Shown here in pieces: positions 15,840-23,950 of a DNA stretch of 46,971 nucleotides (its first letter is position 1; every line of letters begins with the position of its first letter). The DNA is from Nostoc sp. NOS(2021) (GTDB taxonomy: Bacteria; Cyanobacteriota; Cyanobacteriia; Cyanobacteriales; Nostocaceae): NCBI RefSeq assembly GCF_017115025.1, contig NZ_JABXKM010000016.1:1-46971 (forward strand). The letters run 5' to 3'. The position numbers and the translations under genes are program-made. The notes beneath the pieces were generated by a model. It worked only from the letters and a program-made list of their open reading frames with translations, did no database searches and was not told the DNA's origin.

Positions 15840-16479
15840 GACCGTATTAGTGGGTGTCATTTCCCAAAAAGGCGGCGTTTCAAAAAGCACTTTAGCTAGA
15901 TTAATTGCCCGTGAGTATGCTGCTGCTGGCTGGGATGTAAAGATTGCCGACCTAGATATTTCTCAAGGCACGAGTACTGATTGGAAACAGCGTCGGGAAG
16001 TAAATAATATCCAACCACAAATTGCAGTTGAACAATTCCGCACCGTAGCTCAAGCACTTAAACACGCTGATGTTTATGACATCGTGATTTTGGACGGCGC
16101 ACCGCATTCGACGCAAAGCAGTCTAGAGATTGCCCGTGCAAGTGATTTAGTAGTTCTGCCCACAGGCTTATCGCTGGATGATCTCAAACCGTCTGTGCTG
16201 TTGGCGCATGAATTGGTAAACGCCAAAATCGCTACGGATAAAATTATTTTTGTTTTATGTCGAGTTGGCGATCGGGAGAATGAGATTGAAGAAGCCCGAT
16301 CGTATATTCGTAAGGCTGGTTATGACACAGTGGCTGGCTCAATCCCTGAAAAAACTGCTTACCGTCAGGCAAGTGATAATGGTCGCGCTCTTTCCGAAGT
16401 TACGTTTCCTACCTTGAAGCAACGTGCGGAACAAGTAGTACAAGGAATTATTGATCTGTTGAGTGAGCAAGAGGAATGA
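15838..16479 (+). CDS. parA: ParA family partition ATPase
   Basis: A 213-residue deviant-Walker P-loop ATPase: KGGVSKST at residues 11-18 (signature lysine present), VKIADLDISQGTSTDW (Walker A'), and VILDGAPHS (Walker B-like) near residue 83. It is short with no N-terminal DNA-binding domain, so it fits type Ib ParA, which pairs with a small ribbon-helix-helix partner. It is expected to bind non-specific DNA in its ATP form and move plasmid copies. A TTGAAT/TATAAA promoter and iterons precede it, and the partner gene starts one base after its stop. Confidence 0.9.
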   Translation: MTVLVGVISQKGGVSKSTLARLIAREYAAAGWDVKIADLDISQGTSTDWKQRREVNNIQPQIAVEQFRTVAQALKHADVYDIVILDGAPHSTQSSLEIARASDLVVLPTGLSLDDLKPSVLLAHELVNAKIATDKIIFVLCRVGDRENEIEEARSYIRKAGYDTVAGSIPEKTAYRQASDNGRALSEVTFPTLKQRAEQVVQGIIDLLSEQEE

Positions 16480-16480
16480 T

Positions 16481-16714
16481 ATGTCAACTAAACCACCTCC
16501 ACCACCACGAAAAGCAAGCAAAGGTGAACCCCCTAGTATTAAGGAAACAAAAGATAACTTGGAGAAGCCCGATCCAGGTGAAATTTCCAACCTGAATTTT
16601 AAAGTACCTGCCGAGTTTAAAAAGGATTTTAAGATTGCGGCTGCTACTTACGGTTGTACCCAAGTCGAGCTATTGCAACGGATTTTTAAATACTGGACAG
16701 ATAATCATGGCTAG
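16481..16714 (+). CDS. Small ParB-like partition partner
   Basis: A 77-residue protein. The N-terminal part is a Pro/Lys-rich disordered tail (TKPPPPPRKASKGEPP), where partners of type Ib ParA usually stimulate the ATPase. The C-terminal part, LNFKVPAEFKKDFKIAAATYGCTQVELLQRIFKYW, has the strand-helix-helix layout of ribbon-helix-helix DNA binders. The ATG at 16481 with GAGG upstream is preferred over a GTG at 16463 inside parA. It probably binds the iterons on both sides of the operon and represses it. Confidence 0.8.
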   Translation: MSTKPPPPPRKASKGEPPSIKETKDNLEKPDPGEISNLNFKVPAEFKKDFKIAAATYGCTQVELLQRIFKYWTDNHG

Positions 16715-16732
16715 TAAAGATTCGTCATTTAG

Positions 16733-16752
16733 CGAAAGGACGAAAAGACGAT
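16733..16752 (+). repeat. Par iteron downstream of parAB
   Basis: CGAAAGGACGAAAAGACGAT differs by one base from the copy at 15820-15839, so the par operon is flanked by its own sites. Confidence 0.7.
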
Positions 16753-16915
16753 TTCTTGCTTTCTTCTTTTAGCGATTTCTGATTTCATAGTTTTCAACAC
16801 AAGATATACTGACAAAGCATGTTTTGTCAGAAACTCGGCTGAATCGGTTTCACAGGGCAATGGAGATATATTTTGGGTAGAGTTTACGAATACTTTCTGG
16901 GGCAGTTTGCTAATA

Positions 16916-16951
16916 GGTATTGAGCCGAGATACGTATCTCGGCTCAATACC
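16916..16951. repeat. Perfect 36-bp palindrome, telomere-like candidate
   Basis: Arms GGTATTGAGCCGAGATAC and its complement meet with no spacer at TAC|GTA; all 18 pairs match. No T-run follows on either strand. A spacerless stem is a poor RNA hairpin but is the shape of telomere-resolvase targets, whose centre is cut with a short stagger. The centre ATACGTAT is reminiscent of the TACGCGCGTA core of the N15 telRL site, which is suggestive only. Confidence 0.75.
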
Positions 16952-17051
16952 CCTTTGACCCCGTTAACCGACAACACCAATGGAGATAATACTCCCCCTC
17001 GACCTAGCTCAACTTCTTGTAAGAACACGATGAATAAATCTAAAATGCAAA

Positions 17052-19118
17052 TTATTCTAGCCAGCGTGATTTGCAATAGTTGTCAATCTCTTCGTCTGTT
17101 GTCAGCTTGCTAGTTAAATTTCCACTCCGCACGAATAAACAGCGTTGCATTTTCTCACCCTTGGTTTTTACCTCAACGAATACTCGACGAGGTGAAGGTT
17201 TTACGGTGATGCGACATACATCTCTGCGCTCGACTTCATGGAAGGTGATATCGATTAAAGTTGCTAAATCTTTTCCTAGTTTCGGTAGTAATAAATCGTT
17301 GACGAGAAATAGCTGATATGCGTCACGTTTATTTGATTTGCTGAAGGTTTGATAGTCTAATTCGAGTCCGATAAATTCTTTGTCGTCGGTGACTCCTATT
17401 AATAATGTTCCACCTTTTTCGGTGTTGAGGAAAGATGCAACTGTTTTGAGAATGACTTGCTCCATTTCAGGATTTCTTTGGTTTTTATCCACATCCCAAC
17501 GAGCGGTAGATTTAAATTCTAACGTGGAGCTTTCGTCTTGGGTGGTGATGAGTTCCACAATTTCCGCGTCACCTGTTAGGGGTGCAAAGTCTTGATATGC
17601 TGTTAATGCGTCTTGTTTAACTTGTTCGGGAACGATGGGGAATGTAGTAAGGATGTATGCAAATTCTGCTTCGGTTAAACCGTAGAGGTGAGCTATGATT
17701 CCGTCGAGTTCTGCGCGGAGTTTGGCTCTTTCGCTTCCGTCGGTGATTCCGTTAGTGTGGGAACCGAGTCCAACTTCTTGTGCTAGTTCGTCAAATTCTG
17801 GCGTGGTGCAAATGAGTTTGGCTGCACGTTCGACGATTTCATTGAAGTATTTATCACCTTCTGTTAAACGTAGGATAGGTAATTGGTAAACGTAAAAAAA
17901 ATTCACATTAGCTGTTACTCTCAGACGTAGTAAATAATCTAAAACAAAGCTATTCCAAACTCCGCCAAGATAAAGCATTACATCATAGTTAATCTGACGA
18001 TTCCCTTTATCGTCATATGTACGAACAGATTGAAAACTTTCTGAGTGAAATTTTTGAGGAATGATTGCTGAAATCATTGTTCTCTCATTTGTACTACTTG
18101 CTATCTTGCGAAACCCAAGCCTGTAATCCTGGTAGTCAACTTTTTGTCCTTTATCTTGTTTTCTTCCAAGTACAGCTGCTCTTCCTTCTTTTTCAACAAT
18201 CCAGTAGCGCGGTTTTTCAAACTGATGGTTAAATTGGTGAATCATTTTGCCTTCATATAAAGGCATCATTCCAGGTTGGCCATCTTTGCAAAAGAGATAG
18301 CTATCATTGGTCATGTGAAATTCGCTTTGTAAATTAATATTCCAAGAGTTATTTAGCTTTTGGCCTAAAAGTGGGTATTTAGAAACTTTTTCTGCTATTA
18401 ATAAATCATAATTATTCGCAAATTCAACTATTCCTAAACTATCAGGTGATATTTTCCGCACCATATCAATAGTAATTGACAAACTATCATTACTTGGAAA
18501 TCTTTGAAGTTCTTGCACATCATGACGCATAAAAGCAGATGGAAATTCTATTGTTTTTCCACCTTTTAAAAATGTAAGGACAACAAACTTAAAACGACTA
18601 TCAACTTCTTCAAAAATTGTTTTTCGATTTTCAAAGCAGAATAAACCTGTAATATTTGTTTGATTAAACAACATTTCTCGTAGTTGTTTAGCACCTAAGT
18701 CAGTATAAATACCACTAGGAATTACAATTCCACACTCACCATTTGGACGCAAAAGGTTAAAGCACTGTTCGAGAAATAATTTGTAGAGATTAATGTCGGT
18801 TCCTGCTTTCTTGCCATTTACAACGGAAATCTGATTTTTGTACTGTTCAGATGAACGAAAATAAGCACTTACATGAGGATATTGGCTTTGATAGTCCAAC
18901 CAAGCTTCTGCAACTTCAGGGTTTTCCAAAAGTCTTTTCTGTTCTTTTTCAAAAACTTTAATATCCATCTTATTCTTCGTCACCAATTCATTATGCTGTG
19001 CGAAGAATTCTTTTGCTTGAGGCTTGAAAATTTCCCAAGGGGGATTAGTAATAATCGCATCAAACCCACCTATTTCTAAAACCTTATCAAAATGATAACC
19101 CCAGTGAAAAGGCTTCAA
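17052..19118 (-). CDS. N-truncated N6-adenine methyltransferase fused to AlbA_2 (Schlafen-type) domain
   Basis: A 688-residue protein from a TTG at 19118, 20 bp after the helicase stop. The frame is closed by stops just upstream, so no longer product is possible. It begins almost at methyltransferase motif IV, FDAIITNPPW (about 19-28), with Eco57I-type features after it (LRPNGECGIVIPSGIYTDLG; the target-recognition-like middle). The motif I region that holds AdoMet, normally upstream, is missing, so methylation is doubtful. Residues about 535-688 form an AlbA_2/Schlafen-like domain (STLEFKSTARWD...GGTLLIGVTDD). The upstream partner is a PLD-helicase, so this looks like a damaged or reorganised restriction-type system. 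Confidence 0.75.
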   Translation of the reverse strand: MKPFHWGYHFDKVLEIGGFDAIITNPPWEIFKPQAKEFFAQHNELVTKNKMDIKVFEKEQKRLLENPEVAEAWLDYQSQYPHVSAYFRSSEQYKNQISVVNGKKAGTDINLYKLFLEQCFNLLRPNGECGIVIPSGIYTDLGAKQLREMLFNQTNITGLFCFENRKTIFEEVDSRFKFVVLTFLKGGKTIEFPSAFMRHDVQELQRFPSNDSLSITIDMVRKISPDSLGIVEFANNYDLLIAEKVSKYPLLGQKLNNSWNINLQSEFHMTNDSYLFCKDGQPGMMPLYEGKMIHQFNHQFEKPRYWIVEKEGRAAVLGRKQDKGQKVDYQDYRLGFRKIASSTNERTMISAIIPQKFHSESFQSVRTYDDKGNRQINYDVMLYLGGVWNSFVLDYLLRLRVTANVNFFYVYQLPILRLTEGDKYFNEIVERAAKLICTTPEFDELAQEVGLGSHTNGITDGSERAKLRAELDGIIAHLYGLTEAEFAYILTTFPIVPEQVKQDALTAYQDFAPLTGDAEIVELITTQDESSTLEFKSTARWDVDKNQRNPEMEQVILKTVASFLNTEKGGTLLIGVTDDKEFIGLELDYQTFSKSNKRDAYQLFLVNDLLLPKLGKDLATLIDITFHEVERRDVCRITVKPSPRRVFVEVKTKGEKMQRCLFVRSGNLTSKLTTDEEIDNYCKSRWLE

Positions 19119-19138
19119 CGGAGCAATATCATCAACAT

Positions 19139-22100
19139 TTAAAACCCGCTTCTTTGGTTTACCGGGTAACGATAAATATCATCAATCGCTTTTAATAGTT
19201 CGTCAGTTACAAATAAAGTACCCTTCATCTCCTGTGTATAACTTTTCAATCGTTCGTAACTACGGAATCTCGCACCCGATGGTCTACCTAATTGACCACC
19301 CATATTTTTTTCTTCCTCAGCCAGTAATTCCGCACCTTTTTTAACTAAATTGTGATGCTGTTTATCTTTAGCTATTGCTAGTGTATATTCATCACAAGAT
19401 GCCATTTTTAACACAGCTATTTGAGATTGGGTAACACTATTGCCATTGCGATCAACATAAATTAAAGAATCATTCCCTTCAGTGGTTTTCATATACATTA
19501 ATACTCCCTCTGGTTGCACTATTTGAGGTATATGTTCACGAGTAGAATAAACCACATTGGGCATCTCTTCAATGGTTTTTTTTAGCCCAGGATTATTATC
19601 AGTTGCCTTTTTCCAAATTTGAAATGCTTCCGATGTTAAGTCAACTTCTGTATCTTCATCTCCATCTAAAATACCCGATTTTTCATTATACAAATCCCAA
19701 ATTACTTGTGCATCATCATCCTCAAAAAATGCCTCATCAGTTCCCACAACTTCGGCATTTTCTTGTAATCTTTGCTTAAGTCTTCCCCGCAAATTAATAA
19801 TCCGTTCCACACCTTCAGCAGGAAGAAAAGAATAACAGAGAATTTCTTGAGCATTTTGTCCAATTCGATCAACCCGTCCAGCCCTTTGAATTAATCGAAT
19901 AATCGCCCAAGGTAAATCCCAATTGACGATAATTGCACAATCTTGTAAATTATGACCTTCACTTAAAATATCTGTAGCGATTAATATACGTAATTCATCT
20001 GTTGACGATACCCTATGTCGCTGATTATTACTCACAGGACTAAATTTTCCCGTCAGTTCCGTAGGATATTGTGATCGCCCCGTTACTCCTGCTACCTTGG
20101 TAATATTTTTTGCCTGTAAGTTATCTGTTATGTAGCGTACCGAATCTGCAAATTGTGTAAAAATTAATACCTTTTCATTAGGATGAGTTTTTGTTAGCAG
20201 ATTTATTAGGGCTATCAATTTTTCATCTGCTTGAGAATTCCATTTACCAATATTTTGTAATATATTAATTAGTGCTTTCGCATCGGCTAATAAATCTTTT
20301 TTTAGTTTTTTAATATCAAATAATGACGAACGCAACCACTTAAAACGACGTTGATATCGGGTAGTATATTCCTGATAAATTGACTCTGCTTGTTGTCTAA
20401 AAACTTTTTCTGTTGACCCCATCCCTGCTGGGGAGGTGAGAATTTCTTCTCCGACTTTTTCTCCCTTCTCTGCTTGTGGAGAATGGGGTAAGGAGGTGAG
20501 GTCATCTTCTTCTATTTCTATATCAAATAAACTTGCTATAACCGAATCAGCATCCTCATCATTATTCCTCGTATCTAATAATTCTGCATCTTGAGTACCA
20601 ATAGGGATATCAAGCTCGTTTTCTAAAGCATATAAATAAATAAAATTCCGTAAAATGTGACGTTCAATTGATTGAATAAAAGCAGAACCACTACTTTCTA
20701 AGCGTTTAAATAAATTAGTGCGAGAAAAACCCATCAACCTCCGTCCCCCGCGAAATAAGCCACTAATTTGGCGCTGTTCTGCATCTGTTGGTGGTTGTTT
20801 AGGTTTTGCAAGTACATAATTACCCAATCCATAACGGGGTAAATTTAATTGATTAATTACTTGAATTACTGCTTCTGAATAAAGACTAGAATAGGAGTCA
20901 TTAGAAGTATCTAAAGTGAATTTAATAGTGCGTGGTAAACGGTCAGGAAAATAAGAACGTCTACCATCGGTAAACTCTAAGTATTTACGTGTTACTTTTT
21001 GTTTATCCTGACTCAGGGAAGAAGAATTTGGGTCTGATTTGGCATAATTATCTTTAATAAACGAACGAGTCCGCCGCACCATATAGCGTTTCATCAATTC
21101 TCGCCAATCGTCGGAATGTTCGCTTTTTTCAAAAGCAGCAAGAGACTTAACAGAACATTGATACTTTCTAATAAATTGCAATTCGCCTAACGAACCGCCA
21201 CCCAATTCATTGATTAAAGTTTCTGGTCTAAAACCTAAATCTTGGTCTTCAGGAACAAATAATCTTAATTGAGAAGAAAGGTCAAGATAAGTTTTATTAT
21301 ATGGTGTTGCCGAAAGTAAAATACATTTGCTTTCATTGGCTGTAATATATTCAGCGATCGCCCGATATCTTTTACCCTCTCGATTGCGTAAATTATGACT
21401 TTCATCTATTAATACAACCCGATAACGACGTAATTCTGGTAATAAATTTTGGACTTTACTAATGGGCATCACCTTAGCATAAAGCCGATAAGTATCCACA
21501 TATTCTTGCCACATCGAAGTTAAGTTTTTTGGACAAATAATTAAGGTTTCCAAAAAACAATCTTCTTGTAATATTTTTGCTAAAGCTGTTCCAACTAATG
21601 TTTTACCAAGCCCCACGACATCGCCGACAATTACCCCACCACGGCGAGTTACATGACGCGCTGCTAGCTGTACGGCGGCTTTTTGGAAATCAAACAAATT
21701 ATTAAATTCACGGGGAATTCGGAATTCGGAAATTCCGGCGATTGCTTCATGGGATAAATGATAAGCAATCTTCAAGTAAATATGATACGGGGGAATTAAT
21801 TCTTCTCTTGCCCAACTATTATCAATTATTTCTGCAAGCTCTTTAGAAATATCGATACAGCCGTAATCTTTCCAACGGTCTTCAAACCACTTTTGCAGTT
21901 TATTCGTTGCATCATGGTCTAAAATATCAACATTTAATTCCCCTTGTTTTCTCAACCCTGCCAAAGTCAAATTACTACTACCTAAAAACCCAACTATCGG
22001 ACTATTGGGGTCATGGCGATGAACGAGGTATAACTTAGCGTGGAGGGGATGGGCTAAAAATAATTTAATAACTAATTTCTTCGTTTTTAGTTGGCGACTT

Positions 22101-22456
22101 AAACGACGTAACCCTGCTTCATGATCGTCTGTTGGCGCACCTATGGTAAGCTGTTGGCGAAACTCCGCCGCTATCTTTTTTTTGAGACGAATAATAGTGC
22201 TATTATCGAGCTTACCCTCCCCAGCACCCAACGTAAATGCCGTATGCACTTCATCGCTGGGTAAACCTTGCATCCCCACTAACAACCGACAACAAGAAGT
22301 TTCTCCCCCCACATACTGTTCAATTAAATCATCAAGCTTGCGCCAGCCTCTGAGGTTAAAATAACCCACGCAAAAATCAGCCCGATAAGATACTTTGAGG
22401 GTATCCCGCAAAATCGGTAGCAGTTGTAAGTCGATGTTGTCAAAGATGCGTGGCAT
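19139..22456 (-). CDS. PLD-nuclease/SNF2-type helicase
   Basis: A 1105-residue protein. An N-terminal phospholipase-D-like nuclease domain has HAKLYL (139-144) and GSSNLT (159-164). A SNF2/DEAH-type helicase follows: Walker A GDVVGLGKT (278-286), DESH (351-354), SATP (383-386), and a C-terminal helicase half with TDILSEGHNLQ and IQRAGRVDRIGQ (about 815-870). Such proteins work with DNA methyltransferases in restriction-type defence; DISARM carries related parts, though split and with other genes that are absent here. It starts 70 bp after the recombinase gene on the same strand and is followed directly by the truncated methyltransferase. Confidence 0.85.
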   Translation of the reverse strand: MPRIFDNIDLQLLPILRDTLKVSYRADFCVGYFNLRGWRKLDDLIEQYVGGETSCCRLLVGMQGLPSDEVHTAFTLGAGEGKLDNSTIIRLKKKIAAEFRQQLTIGAPTDDHEAGLRRLSRQLKTKKLVIKLFLAHPLHAKLYLVHRHDPNSPIVGFLGSSNLTLAGLRKQGELNVDILDHDATNKLQKWFEDRWKDYGCIDISKELAEIIDNSWAREELIPPYHIYLKIAYHLSHEAIAGISEFRIPREFNNLFDFQKAAVQLAARHVTRRGGVIVGDVVGLGKTLVGTALAKILQEDCFLETLIICPKNLTSMWQEYVDTYRLYAKVMPISKVQNLLPELRRYRVVLIDESHNLRNREGKRYRAIAEYITANESKCILLSATPYNKTYLDLSSQLRLFVPEDQDLGFRPETLINELGGGSLGELQFIRKYQCSVKSLAAFEKSEHSDDWRELMKRYMVRRTRSFIKDNYAKSDPNSSSLSQDKQKVTRKYLEFTDGRRSYFPDRLPRTIKFTLDTSNDSYSSLYSEAVIQVINQLNLPRYGLGNYVLAKPKQPPTDAEQRQISGLFRGGRRLMGFSRTNLFKRLESSGSAFIQSIERHILRNFIYLYALENELDIPIGTQDAELLDTRNNDEDADSVIASLFDIEIEEDDLTSLPHSPQAEKGEKVGEEILTSPAGMGSTEKVFRQQAESIYQEYTTRYQRRFKWLRSSLFDIKKLKKDLLADAKALINILQNIGKWNSQADEKLIALINLLTKTHPNEKVLIFTQFADSVRYITDNLQAKNITKVAGVTGRSQYPTELTGKFSPVSNNQRHRVSSTDELRILIATDILSEGHNLQDCAIIVNWDLPWAIIRLIQRAGRVDRIGQNAQEILCYSFLPAEGVERIINLRGRLKQRLQENAEVVGTDEAFFEDDDAQVIWDLYNEKSGILDGDEDTEVDLTSEAFQIWKKATDNNPGLKKTIEEMPNVVYSTREHIPQIVQPEGVLMYMKTTEGNDSLIYVDRNGNSVTQSQIAVLKMASCDEYTLAIAKDKQHHNLVKKGAELLAEEEKNMGGQLGRPSGARFRSYERLKSYTQEMKGTLFVTDELLKAIDDIYRYPVNQRSGF

Positions 22457-22525
22457 GATTTCATACTCTGTTGGAAATTTTCAGTGGGTTAATGGTAAGG
22501 CAATCCAACAAACTGTTCTAAACCA

Positions 22526-23602
22526 TCAATCCAATCCGTCCATCAGCAATTCAGACATCTCTAATTGATCACGATTGCGGTTGTCGTCGTAAATTTGGAG
22601 CGTATTTAGTTTAGCGTGTCTACTGAGTTTCTGAGCTTTCCGCACATTGCCATCGGTCTTTTCAAGTACAGCAGTGATAGCACTGTGGCGACAACGGTGC
22701 GGGGACATCTGTTTTTCAACACCAGCCCGTTTAAACAAGCGCTTGACTATTTTATAAATGCCATCCCCGGTTAACCTGTGACCAGAATTTTGGAAGTCCA
22801 CCGAGGTAAATAATGGGCGGGACGAAGACATATCACCACCACGGGCAATCACCCAATCAGTAATCGCTATCACAGTGACTTTTGGCAGATTGATTGTCAC
22901 TCGTACTTGCTTGCCCTTACCCCAAATTGATAGCGTCCCTCTAGATGTGTCAAAATGTCTTATATCTAAGGTACTAATCTCATTTCTCCTCAAAGCATTG
23001 CCCCACAGTAGCAGCAACAAAGCATAGTCCCGTTTTCCCGCTAAAGTCGAGCGATCGCACCCCTTAATGACTGTCAAAAATTCCTCGCCTGTACAACCGC
23101 TAGTGTCGCGGTATGACTGCACTGGGATACTATCCACATCCACAGCATAGTTGCATACACCCAGCTTTCGGCCAAAAGCAACCAGAGATTTAATTGCAGC
23201 CAGTCGGCGGTTAATCGTGTTCGGTGCTAGGGAAGCTTCATTAAGCGTGGATCTATATTTAGTCACTACCAGCGTTGCTTTGTGACCGTCCAGGTGTAAA
23301 AACTCCAAAATAGAATCCCGGTTAGGACGTTGCCCAGTCATGCGAGTAAAAAAATCCGTGATATCTTTGCGGTAAGCCCGACGGGTTCCCTCACTGTTTT
23401 TGGATTTAAGTAGTTCCTCCAACACATCCGGGTCAGAGTCAATGGAGCCAGCAAAGTATGTCTCAATTTTCGCACTGAGAGAACTTTCTAATTTTTGGAC
23501 TATAACTAACTCAACGGGTTCTGTATCTTTGCTCATGACCCCACCCAGGCTGCGGTATTGGGAATGGGCTTTTCCAATACCAACAACATTATCCAGCTGC
23601 AT
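22526..23602 (-). CDS. Tyrosine recombinase/phage integrase family protein
   Basis: A 358-residue recombinase with a SAM-like core-binding N-terminal domain (about 45-165) and a catalytic domain: LRRNE (Arg), GKGKQ (Lys), HRCRH (HxxR), SRHAKLNTLQIY (His/Tyr). All catalytic residues are present, so it is probably active. The ATG at 23602 lacks a ribosome site; ATG 23536 has GGTGGGG close by and is a good alternative (MSKDTEP...). It lies upstream of the helicase and methyltransferase on the same strand, as integrases often do in mobile defence modules. Confidence 0.85.
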   Translation of the reverse strand: MQLDNVVGIGKAHSQYRSLGGVMSKDTEPVELVIVQKLESSLSAKIETYFAGSIDSDPDVLEELLKSKNSEGTRRAYRKDITDFFTRMTGQRPNRDSILEFLHLDGHKATLVVTKYRSTLNEASLAPNTINRRLAAIKSLVAFGRKLGVCNYAVDVDSIPVQSYRDTSGCTGEEFLTVIKGCDRSTLAGKRDYALLLLLWGNALRRNEISTLDIRHFDTSRGTLSIWGKGKQVRVTINLPKVTVIAITDWVIARGGDMSSSRPLFTSVDFQNSGHRLTGDGIYKIVKRLFKRAGVEKQMSPHRCRHSAITAVLEKTDGNVRKAQKLSRHAKLNTLQIYDDNRNRDQLEMSELLMDGLD

Positions 23603-23950
23603 GGGACTAGATGATTTAAAAATAGCTTCTACCCGAAATTACTTGTTTTGGGCGTAAGCTCTTATTTTGGGAGAGGTTTCGGAGCGCCTGGGGGAAGAGA
23701 GCGGCCTTTTTGCCTTTGGGATACCTGCGGTGAAGCACTCCCCACGTAAGCGCGAACGCTTCCTCTGGGTGGGGCATTGATATCATTGATATCATTTTTG
23801 GCACAAGGAAGGCGATCGCTTTGTTTCAACAAGGAATCAGCCAATACCCAACTCTCTCAACTTAGTCTCAGAAAGAAAGGGAGCAAGCAAAGCGCTAGAT
23901 GAATTTTCATAAATGCTGGAACCTGATTGAGCCAAATCAGTGATACATCT
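23603..23950. other. Intergenic stretch
   Basis: About 350 bp. Overlapping short frames (23616-23844) translate a Pro/Arg-rich sequence of the kind given by common Nostoc intergenic repeats. I see no gene and no clear promoter. Confidence 0.4.

Larger units (their letters stand above)
16715..17051. other. Intergenic stretch after the par locus
   Basis: About 340 bp between convergent genes. It holds a downstream par iteron (16733-16752) and the perfect 36-bp palindrome (16916-16951). A minus-strand frame here (16729-17076) is the repeat DNA read through and is not accepted. Confidence 0.6.

Noticed and set aside
16916..16951. Palindrome as an intrinsic terminator
   Set aside because: No loop and no T-run on either strand, though it does lie between convergent genes.
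16729..17076. 115-codon minus-strand frame
   Set aside because: Reads through the par iteron and the 36-bp palindrome and overlaps the methyltransferase end; no protein-like features.
23616..23844. Two overlapping short minus-strand frames
   Set aside because: Look like translation of common Nostoc intergenic repeat DNA.
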